Source: Draconibacterium mangrovi (GTDB lineage: Bacteria > Bacteroidota > Bacteroidia > Bacteroidales > Prolixibacteraceae). Taken from it: a stretch of DNA of 64,000 nucleotides. Positions 1-8,688 of the stretch are shown here, piece by piece. Where the stretch lies: NCBI RefSeq assembly GCF_010586825.1, contig NZ_JAAAGB010000001.1:434001-498000 (forward strand), read 5' to 3'. The translations under genes were made by a program, and so were the position numbers. The notes under the pieces are model-generated. The model saw only the letters and a program-made list of their open reading frames with translations, was not told where the DNA came from and searched no databases. Within the stretch, counting starts at the first letter, position 1, and each line of letters opens with the position of its first letter.

Positions 1-2392
1 TCGGATCAGGATATATTCCCCCTAATCCCTTGTACAGCCACGCACCAATTTCTCCAAACATAATGTGGTTCATCGAAATATCGTTCTGTGCATGTATATC
101 CCAGTTTTCCAGCAGTGTTGTTGCACCATTCACAATCCACCATCCCCACGACGGGAAGCCTTCCTGTGCAGCAATTTTGTAGGCTACTTCGGCATATCCA
201 TTTTCACTCAACGCATTTAATATTGATTTTTGCCCCAACAAACCTACATCTAAATGAAATTGATCGGCTTCAACTCTTCTGGCAAGGTTTTCGGCTACCC
301 GTTCCTTTTCCTGTTCCGGCACCAATCCCCAATAAAGCGGTGCGCTTAATTCGGTTTGAGTTCCGCTGGCGTATATACCTGTTTCCGGGTGATAAAATTT
401 GTCGTTGAAAGCTTGTTTTATTTCTGCTGCCAAAGCTGAATATTTATTGGCATCTGCCGGTTTATTGAACAGTTTAGCGGCTTCCGACAGGATAACAGCA
501 TCGGCATAATAATAACAGGTAGAAGTCAACTCAACCGGCGACTTGGATTTAACAGGAACCCAGTCGCCCAAACCCCAGGTGGTTGTTCCCAAAGGACTAA
601 TTTGCGTAATGTGGTCGACATAACGTTTGATGTTTTCATAACCAGATTCCAACAACGATGCATCGCCGTAAAAAAGGTAAATATTCCAGGGAATAAGCGC
701 AATTGTGCTGGTCCAGTCAGGGCCGTTTCCCCACTCGTATCCCCAACCATCCGTAGGAATTATCGACGGCAAAACGCCATTTGGCTGCTGCTCGTCCCGG
801 TGATCGGCCAGCCACTTTTCGTAAACCGTTATCCCGTCAAAGCTGTATAAACCTGTTTCAATGGCAATGTGTGCATCGCCGGTCCAGCCATTTTTCTCCC
901 GCTGAGGACAATCGGTTGGGTAACCAAACAAATTCGACAAGTAGGAATTATTAGTGGCCTCCCAAATCTTATTTAATGTCGGATTAGTAGTTGCCAATTC
1001 GCCACTTTCGGGAACATCGCTATGCATGAAATAAGCCACCAGACTTTCTTTACTGATATTTATTGGTTTATTTGAAGTTACCTCAACATACTGAAATCCT
1101 TTGTAGTTAAAACGCGGCATAAAAGTTTTCTCACCTTTCCCGTTTAGTATGTATATATCCGTTTGAAAAGGATCGGAATCATCAACAGGCCGGTAATGAA
1201 CATCAATATTTGATAAGTCGACGTGTCCGTTCTCATACAAACGTTCGCCGTGTTTTAGTCGTATAATTGTTCCTTCTTGCCCGGCTAGTGTGATAGCGCT
1301 AATCCCGGCAATATTTCGGCCCAGATCGAATACAAATGTTGTATCATTTAACTGCGACATACTTTGGGGTACAATCTTTTTCACATGCCGGATGGGATGC
1401 ATCATTTGCGACACTATATTTTGAGATGGTGCTGCACGATAAATAACATCATTCCATTTTGAATCGTCAAAACCGGGTGAACACCAGCCGGGTTGCTCCA
1501 AACGGGCATCATAATGTTCGGCGGTGTAAATACTGTTAAAAACTACCGGACTAAGTGATGTTTTCCAGTCTTTGCCTGAAGTAATAATCTCTTTTGTACC
1601 GTCTTCGTATGTAATGTGCAAATCCAAACAAAAGGCAGGACGATTTCTCCACGGAGCCTTATGGAAATACCAAACAGCAGTTGACTGATGGTTATACCAG
1701 CCGTTTCCGAGCAAAATACCCAAGGCATTTTCGCCATTTTTTAGTTCATTGGTTACATCGTGTGTTACATATAAATTACGGCGATCGAAACGTGTATAAC
1801 CAGGATCCAGCACATGGTTCCCAACTTTCTCCTCATTAATAGAAAGCTCATACAAACCGGCAGCTGCAATATAAATTCTGGCGTGGCTTACTTTTTTCTC
1901 CAGTTTGAACTCTTTCCGAAAATAAGGGGCAGCCTTTTCATGAATATCCTTATCATCGCTGATCCATGATCCGGTCCAGTTCTCCATGCCCATCATTCCT
2001 GTTTCAAATGAAGCCACCGGAGAAGAGACTTTTTCATTTCGATTGTTCCATACCGATACCGACCAAAAATAACGAGTAAAAGGCCGTAGCTTCTCTCCTG
2101 CATAACGCGTAAGAATTTTGGCTGAATTTATTTCCCCGGAATCCCATACATCACCGATACCATTGGTAATGTTTATCGAATCGGTAGAAACCAGCAATTC
2201 AAATGCTACCTGCTTTGCTCCTAATTCCGTATCATTTAACATCCACGACAAGCGGGGCTGTGCAGAATCTACTCCGAGCGGATTATGCAAATACTCGCAC
2301 CTAAGATTGGAAACTGATGCCCGATGTGTTTGAGCAATCAAATAATTACTAATTGATAACAGAATGAAAAATGCCACTACCCGAATCTTCAT
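1..2392 (-). CDS. GH78 alpha-L-rhamnosidase, 3' end outside the window
   Basis: An open frame runs from an ATG at 2392 down to base 1 without a stop, about 797 codons, so the C-terminus is missing. The N-terminus (MKIRVVAFFILLSISNYLIA, then Q) is a signal peptide. The protein then follows the rhamnosidase plan: an N-terminal Ig-like domain (LRCEYLHNPLGVDSAQPRLSW), a beta-sandwich (YFRKEFKLEKKVSHARIYI, GLYELSINEEKVG) and the (alpha/alpha)6 catalytic domain with PTDCPQREKNGWTGDAHIA and PSIIPTDGWGYEWGNGPDW. Families with these motifs release terminal alpha-L-rhamnose from plant, algal or bacterial glycans, here in the periplasm or at the surface. It is divergent from the thiamine receptor gene. 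Family call is firm; substrate is unknown. Confidence 0.9.
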   Translation of the reverse strand, partial: MKIRVVAFFILLSISNYLIAQTHRASVSNLRCEYLHNPLGVDSAQPRLSWMLNDTELGAKQVAFELLVSTDSINITNGIGDVWDSGEINSAKILTRYAGEKLRPFTRYFWSVSVWNNRNEKVSSPVASFETGMMGMENWTGSWISDDKDIHEKAAPYFRKEFKLEKKVSHARIYIAAAGLYELSINEEKVGNHVLDPGYTRFDRRNLYVTHDVTNELKNGENALGILLGNGWYNHQSTAVWYFHKAPWRNRPAFCLDLHITYEDGTKEIITSGKDWKTSLSPVVFNSIYTAEHYDARLEQPGWCSPGFDDSKWNDVIYRAAPSQNIVSQMMHPIRHVKKIVPQSMSQLNDTTFVFDLGRNIAGISAITLAGQEGTIIRLKHGERLYENGHVDLSNIDVHYRPVDDSDPFQTDIYILNGKGEKTFMPRFNYKGFQYVEVTSNKPINISKESLVAYFMHSDVPESGELATTNPTLNKIWEATNNSYLSNLFGYPTDCPQREKNGWTGDAHIAIETGLYSFDGITVYEKWLADHRDEQQPNGVLPSIIPTDGWGYEWGNGPDWTSTIALIPWNIYLFYGDASLLESGYENIKRYVDHITQISPLGTTTWGLGDWVPVKSKSPVELTSTCYYYADAVILSEAAKLFNKPADANKYSALAAEIKQAFNDKFYHPETGIYASGTQTELSAPLYWGLVPEQEKERVAENLARRVEADQFHLDVGLLGQKSILNALSENGYAEVAYKIAAQEGFPSWGWWIVNGATTLLENWDIHAQNDISMNHIMFGEIGAWLYKGLGGIYPDP

Positions 2393-2610
2393 TTTCAGTT
2401 GGTTTAAGTCAAAAAAAAATCATGCAACCACAAATATTGCCAATTTATTATTGAGTTGAATACTGTATTCCAAATTAATTATGCCGATACACTTAAATAA
2501 ATCACATCGGTGAGGTGTTAAGGCATTTATTAATAAAATACGAATTCCACCTTTTCTATAAGCCTAATTTTGTTGGTTTAAAAATCCATTATAACTTTGA
2601 CCCGACATTT
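2393..2610. other. Divergent intergenic region between GH78 and thiamine receptor
   Basis: AT-rich, with no coding potential. It must hold the GH78 promoter (minus strand) and the promoter for the riboswitch transcript (plus strand). Confidence 0.6.
2565..2572 (+). promoter_or_regulatory. Candidate -7 element (TAATTTTG)
   Basis: The octamer TAATTTTG matches the Bacteroidota -7 consensus TAnnTTTG and lies about 40 bases before the TPP riboswitch, so transcription would start near 2579. No clear TTG -33 element stands at the usual spacing, so this is a tentative call. Confidence 0.4.
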
Positions 2611-2695
2611 ACGCAATGGGGTGTCCCGATTAAACTTCGGGACTGAGATTATACTCAATGAACCTGATCCGGTTAGCACCGGCGTAGGGAGAGCG
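2611..2695 (+). promoter_or_regulatory. TPP (THI-box) riboswitch
   Basis: The conserved thiamine pyrophosphate aptamer core is readable: GGGGTGTCCC, the CTGAGA box at 2643-2648, GAACCTGATCCGG from 2660, then the GCACCGGCGTAGGGA segment. A variable arm forms a perfect 7-bp hairpin (GTCCCGA at 2623-2629 with TCGGGAC at 2637-2643). The ends (CGC near 2612, GCG near 2693) can close P1. It ends about 54 bases before the receptor start codon. No obvious terminator lies between aptamer and ATG, so control of translation initiation or a less visible expression platform is likely. High TPP should repress the receptor. Confidence 0.93.
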
Positions 2696-2748
2696 AAAAG
2701 GATAAAGTCCTACCTCATTGGTTAGTTTTTAACCAATTTTTCAAAAAA

Positions 2749-5190
2749 ATGAAAAGACTTAGTTTAGTGCTGCTGTTGCAAATTATGGCAGTAATTGCTT
2801 TCGGGCAAATTAATTTAACAGGTGTTGTTAAAGGAGATGGAGAAACTTTGGCCGGTGCCAGCGTGGTAATCGAAAAATCGTTTTATGGCGTATCGACTAA
2901 GGCTAACGGAAGTTTTGAATTAAAAAACCTGAAACCCGGCGATTACACCCTGCTGGTTTCGTTTATCGGTTTTGAACCTCAAAAGATCAACCTGCAACTT
3001 TCAGCTAGTAAAACCATTGAAGTGAACCTGAAACCCAACGTTATTATGACCGATGAAGTGTTGATTTCAGCAACTCGTGCAGGCAATAAAACACCGGTAG
3101 CTTACAGCAACGTAAGCAGCGACGAAATTGCCAAACGTAACATGGGGCAAGACATTCCCTTCCTGCTGAACCTTACACCTTCGTTTGTTACAACTTCTGA
3201 CGCCGGTGCCGGAGTGGGTTACACCAATTTCCGTGTGCGTGGTACCGATTTGAACAGGATTAATGTGAGTGTGAACGGTATTCCGCTAAACGATGCAGAA
3301 TCGCACGGAACATGGTTTGTGGATCAGCCGGATATGGCGTCGTCGCTGGAGAATGTTCAGATTCAGCGTGGTGTGGGAACATCAACAAACGGAGCTGCTG
3401 CTTTTGGTGCCAGTATTAACCTGCAGACCAATTCGATGAACAAAGAAGCATACGGTTCGTATAAAACTGCTGCCGGAACATTCAATACGTTCAAAAACAC
3501 CGTTTCGGCAGGAACAGGACTGATCAACGATCATTTTACTTTCGATGTTCGTTTGTCAAAGGTTACGTCCGATGGGTTTATCGACCGCGCCAGTTCCGAT
3601 CTGAAATCGTACTTTATTTCAGGCGGTTATTACTCGGAAAACACCATACTAAAAGTGAATGTATTTTCCGGCTACGAAGAAACTTACCAGGCCTGGTACG
3701 GTGTACCTTCTGTTCGCTTGAACAACGACATGGCAGGAATGCAGCAGTATGCCGACCACTGGCTGATGACACAGGAAGAAGTAGACCACATGATGGCTTC
3801 TGACAGCCGTACCTATAATTATTATACCTACGAAAACCAGGTTGACCATTATGTGCAGGATCATTACCAGTTGCATTTCTCGCATAAATTTAATCCGCAC
3901 CTGAATTTAAATGCCTCGTTGCACTACACTTATGGTAACGGTTATTACGAGAACTACAAAGCCGATGAAGACCTGGCCGACTACCTGTTGCCTAACATTG
4001 AAATTGGTGACGAAGTGATTGAAACCACCGACCTGATCAACCGCAAGTGGCTCGACAACGATTTTTATGGATTTACCTACTCGCTGAACTATAATAATAA
4101 CAACGGCGATTTTACACTGGGCGGTGGCTACAATGTGTACGATGGCCGTCACTATGGAAATGTAATTTGGGCGCAGTACCTGGGCGAAGCCGATTTTAAC
4201 CATGAGTGGTACCGCGGCACAGGTCTGAAAAAAGACTTTAACGTTTACGCGAAATACAACTGGCAGGTGGCTGAAAAGCTGAATTTATTTGCCGACATGC
4301 AATACCGCCGGATTGATTACACCATTGAAGGAATCGACGACGATCTTCGCAATCTTGACCAGGATCACGACTTCAATTTCTTTAACCCAAAGCTTGGTAT
4401 TTTCTATCAGGTGGCCGACAACCAGGATTTATACCTGTCGTTTGCTGTGGCCAACCGCGAACCGAACCGCACTGCATTTGTCGATTACCCGGAAGGTAAC
4501 GAGCCACCGGTGCACGAAACATTGCACGACTGGGAGTTGGGATACAACTATGCTTCATCGAAATTCTCGTTGGGAGCCAATTTCTATTTTATGAACTACA
4601 AAGATCAGCTGGTGGTAACCGGACAGATTAACGATGTGGGTTCGGCAATTATGGTTAATGTTGATAAGAGTTACCGCACCGGAATCGAATTACAGGCGGG
4701 CGTACAAATTGCCACTGATTTTCAGTGGAACGGTAACACCACTTTAAGCATTAACAAGATTAAAGATTTTACTGAATACGTTGACAACTGGGACACCTGG
4801 GGACAAGATGCTTTTGATTTGGGCACTACCGATTTGGCATTCTCGCCAAATGTAATTGCTAACAGCCAGTTTGTTTACACTCCCGGAGAGCATTTTAGCA
4901 TCTCCTTTGTTTCGCAGTATGTGGGCGATCAGTACATCGATAACACATCGAGCGACGACCGTATGCTGGATGCATATTTTGTAAATCACCTGAAAGCGGA
5001 TTACACCTTTAAAACGAATCTGTTTGATGAGATTTCGCTGCATTTTATGGCTAACAACCTGTTTGATGTGCAGTACGAAACCAATGCATGGGTTTACCCT
5101 TATCTACTTGGTGGCGAACGTTATAAAATGGATGGTTATTATCCGCAAGCCGGTGTACACTTTATGTTTGGAATAGACTTTACGTTTTAA
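2749..5190 (+). CDS. TonB-dependent outer-membrane receptor, probable thiamine importer
   Basis: 813 aa. Residues 1-19 are a signal peptide, about 22-95 a carboxypeptidase-regulatory-like (CarboxypepD_reg) domain, about 105-225 the TonB plug (NFRVRGTDLNRINVSVNGIP, then the VQIQRGVGTSTNGAAAFGAS stretch), and the rest a 22-strand-type barrel ending in aromatic FTF. It moves a ligand across the outer membrane using TonB energy. The ligand assignment rests on the TPP riboswitch in its leader: receptors of this kind under THI elements in Bacteroidota are regarded as thiamine or thiamine-precursor transporters. It stands alone, with no inner-membrane PnuT-type partner and no thi genes nearby, and is closed by a strong terminator. 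The barrel family is certain; the substrate is inferred from regulation. Confidence 0.9.
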   Translation: MKRLSLVLLLQIMAVIAFGQINLTGVVKGDGETLAGASVVIEKSFYGVSTKANGSFELKNLKPGDYTLLVSFIGFEPQKINLQLSASKTIEVNLKPNVIMTDEVLISATRAGNKTPVAYSNVSSDEIAKRNMGQDIPFLLNLTPSFVTTSDAGAGVGYTNFRVRGTDLNRINVSVNGIPLNDAESHGTWFVDQPDMASSLENVQIQRGVGTSTNGAAAFGASINLQTNSMNKEAYGSYKTAAGTFNTFKNTVSAGTGLINDHFTFDVRLSKVTSDGFIDRASSDLKSYFISGGYYSENTILKVNVFSGYEETYQAWYGVPSVRLNNDMAGMQQYADHWLMTQEEVDHMMASDSRTYNYYTYENQVDHYVQDHYQLHFSHKFNPHLNLNASLHYTYGNGYYENYKADEDLADYLLPNIEIGDEVIETTDLINRKWLDNDFYGFTYSLNYNNNNGDFTLGGGYNVYDGRHYGNVIWAQYLGEADFNHEWYRGTGLKKDFNVYAKYNWQVAEKLNLFADMQYRRIDYTIEGIDDDLRNLDQDHDFNFFNPKLGIFYQVADNQDLYLSFAVANREPNRTAFVDYPEGNEPPVHETLHDWELGYNYASSKFSLGANFYFMNYKDQLVVTGQINDVGSAIMVNVDKSYRTGIELQAGVQIATDFQWNGNTTLSINKIKDFTEYVDNWDTWGQDAFDLGTTDLAFSPNVIANSQFVYTPGEHFSISFVSQYVGDQYIDNTSSDDRMLDAYFVNHLKADYTFKTNLFDEISLHFMANNLFDVQYETNAWVYPYLLGGERYKMDGYYPQAGVHFMFGIDFTF

Positions 5191-5217
5191 GACACACCAG
5201 AATAAAGATTGAAGATT

Positions 5218-5270
5218 AACGATTGCAGAATGCTGATTTAACGGTCGGTTCTGCAATCGTTATTTTTTTT
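5218..5270 (+). terminator. Rho-independent terminator of the thiamine receptor
   Basis: A perfect 13-bp stem (AACGATTGCAGAA at 5218-5230 with TTCTGCAATCGTT at 5249-5261) is followed by a run of eight T. It starts 28 bases after the receptor stop codon. Confidence 0.93.
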
Positions 5271-5878
5271 GTCCGGAAGTAACCAGACTTTTCTTTCCCT
5301 GCCGGGAGCCATCATTTTTGCCTTAATGCAAAAACGAAGCACGAGGAAGGCATTTCCGAGTTCAAGGCTCCTTTTGCTCCCTACCCTTCGTTTTCATAAA
5401 ACCTAAGTTCGGACGGGTGATCTCCTCACTCACTCGGAGCTTCCCGCTCTCACTAAGGTTCTATTTCAACTCCGGGCAACGACCAAAAGAGGCCGTTCGA
5501 CTACTGCCACCTCAGCTACATCGCAGCGTGGCCTCGTCCGGTGAGCCGGAAAACAAGAGGTGACGGCGTTAAAAAATTACTGATGTTTGAGGAGCCCCGA
5601 AGTTTCGGGGGGAGTTTCAGGAATTTTAGCTGGCATCGCGTAGCTTTTCCGAGGGAAGCGGGCGCAGCCTTGGGTTTTTTGTCTACTTTTTGGGCTAAAC
5701 CAAAAAGTAGAATCCGCCTGATAAGGCATAATATTTTAACATTGATCGTGGCTTATTTACATTTATTCGAAAATTTTCCTTCTCAGGAAATTTCACATGA
5801 TCCACACTTCTTTAAAAAAACCACAAAAGCAGCAAAACAATCACAAAACATATCGTGCAGAAATTCAACGCCCCCGTA
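5271..5878. repeat. Gene-free repeat-like intergenic block
   Basis: About 600 bases without a credible gene. It is GC-richer than neighbouring spacers at first (5271-5660), then AT-rich. From about 5530 to 5710 it reads like the mosaic junk sequence often met between Bacteroidota genes: GGCATCGCGTAGC, GAAGCGGGCGCAGCCTTGGG, then a hairpin. An open frame across 5541-6050 exists only because the following tandem repeat has a period divisible by three; I do not accept it as a gene. Confidence 0.5.
5683..5710. repeat. Perfect 11-bp hairpin (CTACTTTTTGG / CCAAAAAGTAG)
   Basis: CTACTTTTTGG at 5683-5693 pairs exactly with CCAAAAAGTAG at 5700-5710 around a 6-base loop. It has no T-run on either strand, so it is not a normal terminator. 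It appears to be the end of a dispersed repeat unit. Confidence 0.6.
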
Positions 5879-6042
5879 TTGCAGACAAAAGTGCTGCCGA
5901 AGCCCTTCGCCGGTAATAAATTGGACTCAAAAGTACTATCGTAGCTCTACGCTAGCAATAAATTGGACTCAAAAGTGCTATCGTAGCTCTTCGCAAGCAG
6001 TAAATTGGACTCAAAAGTGCTATCGTACAGGTACGAAACGAC
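5879..6042 (+). repeat. 42-bp tandem repeat with embedded short hairpins
   Basis: TAAATTGGACTCAA recurs at 5917, 5959 and 6001, an exact 42-base period. A more diverged first unit starts near 5879. Each unit holds CAAAAGTNCTATCGTA followed by a small inverted repeat such as CGTAG/CTACG. Related but unevenly spaced pieces (CGTATTGCTACG near 6109, CGTAGCCCTACG near 6150) continue to about 6165. Function unknown. Confidence 0.8.
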
Positions 6043-6292
6043 CAAATTGATTACAGCGAAACAATTGTAGCCCTGCAAAAGCACCAAAATGGGTAATTTA
6101 CTCCTTTCGTATTGCTACGAAAAGACTAAAATGGAGACTTTGCACCTTTCGTAGCCCTACGATGGTTACAAATAGGAGTCGGGGGACCTTTCTATATCAA
6201 GCAGTTAGCTATTTTAAGCAATAAGTGGGCATAACATTGAATGAGACAGGATTTTATTCCACAGTCCTCAGAGGCAAAATGAAATTGTTTTA

Positions 6293-7423
6293 TTAAGAAA
6301 GAATCACCTTGCCTTCAATTTCTACCAGTAAATCATCGCGGCAAATATCAGCAAGAATATAAACTACCGGCAAATCGCCGTAAAACTTTTTCACCACGCT
6401 ACGAATTTTAGTGAAATCTTTTCGGTTTTTAACGTAAACACGGGTGTGTCCGAATTTTGGATTAGCCACATCGTCGGGCAAGGCAGCCAGCACCTCATCG
6501 GCATACAAACGCTGCATGTTCTGTATGGTAACTTCAGTTTGTTTTGCCGCATCGCCAACACCCACGGTATTTTCGCCGATTATAGATGCGGTTCCTGAAA
6601 TAAAGATCAGCTTTTTATTGCGGTACCTGAAATAACGGGCCCGCTCAAACTTTGGTGTAGTTTTCAGGTTACACGCTTCGCCAACCAAAACCTGTTCGGT
6701 GTATTGATGTGCCGAAATCTGGTCGGGATTGTCAACCGGTTGGGTAAGCACTTCTTTTGATTTTACCGCAACATATTCGATAAGCACACCTCCGTGGCTC
6801 ATTCCTATTCCCGTTGCCGCCGGGTATCCGCTTTGCTCAAAAGTTTTCCCATAGGCATTCGAGCGCACGTTATTAAACTCCTGGTAACGCTGCTCTTCGC
6901 CATCAAAACCCAAAATATCTTCCAGGTAATTCCACTGGCGCACTATCGAATTCAACGGAAACTGCGCTTCCTCAAAGGTCTCAACAAGCTCATCAAAAGC
7001 CTTCTCGGCATTTAACTTACAATCGCTGTTTTGATTGGCATGAACGGTTCCCATCAAAATCTCGGTGGTACCATTCAGAAACAAGGCCGTGCCGTTTTCG
7101 CCTTCCGAAAGCATCTGGCAATCCCAGTTTTCAGGATCGTAATAATACGCCTCAACGATTACCTTACAACTTAATGGCGCTTGCGAAATAAAACTTATCA
7201 GAATTTCGCTTCCTATCAGTTCTCTCACCTGAATACGAAGATCCTTTAGCAGTTTATCGTACTCTGAATTTGAATTGGTATCGACAAAGAAATTTAGTTT
7301 GAAGATCCGTTTCCCTGAATTGATTTTTTCCAGCTGCTCCAGGCAATTTTGAAGTTGCAAACTTAAGCCTTTACAGCCGTTTTCAGGTTTTATATATGTT
7401 CTGTCTCCGTTTAGAAAATACAT
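6293..7423 (-). CDS. Two-domain RidA/YjgF-like protein, chorismatase-like
   Basis: 376 aa from the ATG at 7423. A GTG 33 bases further upstream would also keep the frame, but GAGAGGAGTAGG sits directly before the ATG, which decides the start. The N-terminal half is a diverged RidA-like fold; the C-terminal half has FISGTASIIGENTVGVGD, a QTEVTIQNM helix, VYVKNRKDF and LLVEIEGKV, which fit the YjgF fold. The SGTASI(I/V)G...GD..QTE pattern and overall length recall the FkbO/Hyg5/XanB2 chorismate-cleaving group, which makes hydroxybenzoates or dihydroxycyclohexadienoates from chorismate. I cannot verify the active-site residues, so the reaction stays open. It stands alone, 84 bases or more from deoC. 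Fold confidence is high; activity is inferred. Confidence 0.75.
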   Translation of the reverse strand: MYFLNGDRTYIKPENGCKGLSLQLQNCLEQLEKINSGKRIFKLNFFVDTNSNSEYDKLLKDLRIQVRELIGSEILISFISQAPLSCKVIVEAYYYDPENWDCQMLSEGENGTALFLNGTTEILMGTVHANQNSDCKLNAEKAFDELVETFEEAQFPLNSIVRQWNYLEDILGFDGEEQRYQEFNNVRSNAYGKTFEQSGYPAATGIGMSHGGVLIEYVAVKSKEVLTQPVDNPDQISAHQYTEQVLVGEACNLKTTPKFERARYFRYRNKKLIFISGTASIIGENTVGVGDAAKQTEVTIQNMQRLYADEVLAALPDDVANPKFGHTRVYVKNRKDFTKIRSVVKKFYGDLPVVYILADICRDDLLVEIEGKVILS

Positions 7424-7540
7424 CCTACTCCTCTCACTCAAAAAGAAATGAAGCACAAATATGCGCGTTTTTTACTTGAAAAAGACGATTTCAGTCAAAT
7501 TTCTTGTTACAAGTACAATGAGCTATTCTTACACTTCGCA

Positions 7541-8221
7541 TTAATAGTCACCAGATGCTGTGGCTCCGTTAAGCACTGCCTCTGTTGAACCTATCCCCAA
7601 TCGATCGGCACCCTGCTCCAAAAAAGCAACTGCCGTTTCCCAATCGCGGATACCTCCCGAAGGTTTTACCTGCATTTTATCGCCAACGGTTTTTACCATC
7701 ACCTCGATGTATTCAGGTTTGGCACCACCCGGCCCGAATCCGGTTGATGTTTTCACAAAATCGGCACCTGCTTCGTACGATAATTCGCAGGCTTTGGCAA
7801 TCTGCCCGAGTGTTAAATGGCCACTTTCCTGGATAACTTTTACCAGCACATTGTGTTGGTGAGCCACTTCAACTACGGCTTTAATATCGTCGCGAACATA
7901 ATCGTATTCGCCCGATAAAAAGCGGCCGATATTCATAACCATGTCAATTTCATCGGTACCGTCTTCAATCGCCTGTTTGGCCTGAAAAGCCTTCACCGGT
8001 GTTGCATCAGCCCCGTGCGGAAAACTAAGTACGCACGATACTTTTACCCCACTGTCTTTTAACAATTCTTTGGCGGCCTTTATATCGCAAGGTTTCACGC
8101 ACATACTAAAAACCTTATTCTTAATGCACATTTCTGCATTGGCTTTCAAATCGGCCAGTGTTTGTTCCGGCTTCAAAACCGCGTGGTCGATAGTCTGTGC
8201 TACTTGTTCTTTGGTATACAT
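7541..8221 (-). CDS. deoC: Deoxyribose-phosphate aldolase
   Basis: 226 aa, the usual size. It splits 2-deoxyribose 5-phosphate into glyceraldehyde 3-phosphate and acetaldehyde in deoxynucleoside catabolism. The Schiff-base lysine is K157 in FVKTSTGF, with a second catalytic lysine at K186 in QVKPSGGIRD; D92-E-I-D-M and LGIGS near the C-terminus also match. It is the last gene of a tight minus-strand run (S8 protease, xseA, xseB, DUF2007, deoC), starting 3 bases after the DUF2007 stop. Cytidine deaminase and a deoxynucleoside kinase elsewhere in the window belong to the same nucleoside metabolism. Confidence 0.96.
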   Translation of the reverse strand: MYTKEQVAQTIDHAVLKPEQTLADLKANAEMCIKNKVFSMCVKPCDIKAAKELLKDSGVKVSCVLSFPHGADATPVKAFQAKQAIEDGTDEIDMVMNIGRFLSGEYDYVRDDIKAVVEVAHQHNVLVKVIQESGHLTLGQIAKACELSYEAGADFVKTSTGFGPGGAKPEYIEVMVKTVGDKMQVKPSGGIRDWETAVAFLEQGADRLGIGSTEAVLNGATASGDY

Positions 8222-8224
8222 ATA

Positions 8225-8455
8225 TTACGCTCCCTGTATTGTTTTTAGGATTTCCTGCGCCCGCAACAAATCTTTTTCATTAACTAAAAGTTCAACGACT
8301 GAAGGCGTTCCGCCAACAAAACCAGCGGCATTTCCCTGGTTAAAACCATCTTTTAACATTGTTGCAATTCCGGCAGCTTCCAATTCCTGCTTTAAGTGCT
8401 GAATGGTTACTTCGTCGCCTGAGTAAAGCTCTACAATTTTACCGTGATCGTTCAT
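8225..8455 (-). CDS. DUF2007 small protein
   Basis: 76 aa. The pattern VELYSGDEVTIQHLKQELEA ... FVGGTPSVVELLVNEKDL ... AQEIL is that of DUF2007, a small PII-like or ACT-like fold sometimes called a putative signal-transducing protein. No catalytic residues are evident. It lies between xseB (28 bases upstream) and deoC (3 bases downstream) and is co-transcribed with them; nothing shows what it binds. Confidence 0.85.
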   Translation of the reverse strand: MNDHGKIVELYSGDEVTIQHLKQELEAAGIATMLKDGFNQGNAAGFVGGTPSVVELLVNEKDLLRAQEILKTIQGA

Positions 8456-8483
8456 AGTATTTAGTTTTCTATTTCGTCTATCG

Positions 8484-8684
8484 TTAGTCTTCCATTTCTT
8501 TTAAAATCTGCTCCACCTGCTCGTTTGTTTTGGTTAATTTGTCTTTGCAGGTTTTTAGCAACACCGATACGCGTTTTACTTTTTCGGCCAGTTCATCCAC
8601 ATCCAACTCTTCGTTTTCAATTTTTTCAAGAATTTCTTCTATCTCGGCCATCGCCTCGCTGTATGAAACCTTTTTAGTTGCCAT
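8484..8684 (-). CDS. xseB: Exodeoxyribonuclease VII small subunit
   Basis: 66 aa, typical length, rich in Glu/Lys helices: SYSEAMAEIEEILEKIENEE, LDVDELAEKVKRVSVLL, CKDKL. It binds in several copies to the coiled-coil region of XseA to form exonuclease VII, which degrades single-stranded DNA from both ends. It starts 4 bases after the xseA stop, which supports the pairing. Confidence 0.96.
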   Translation of the reverse strand: MATKKVSYSEAMAEIEEILEKIENEELDVDELAEKVKRVSVLLKTCKDKLTKTNEQVEQILKEMED

Positions 8685-8688
8685 TATC

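Noticed and set aside
88-1737. Several open frames on both strands
   Set aside because: They overlap the GH78 rhamnosidase frame, which has clear family motifs over the whole stretch.
5541-6050. Open reading frame of 169 codons
   Set aside because: It runs through repeat-like sequence, has no family character, and stays open over the tandem repeat only because 42 is divisible by three.
5879-6170. CRISPR array
   Set aside because: The 42-bp units are directly contiguous without unique spacers and there are no cas genes.
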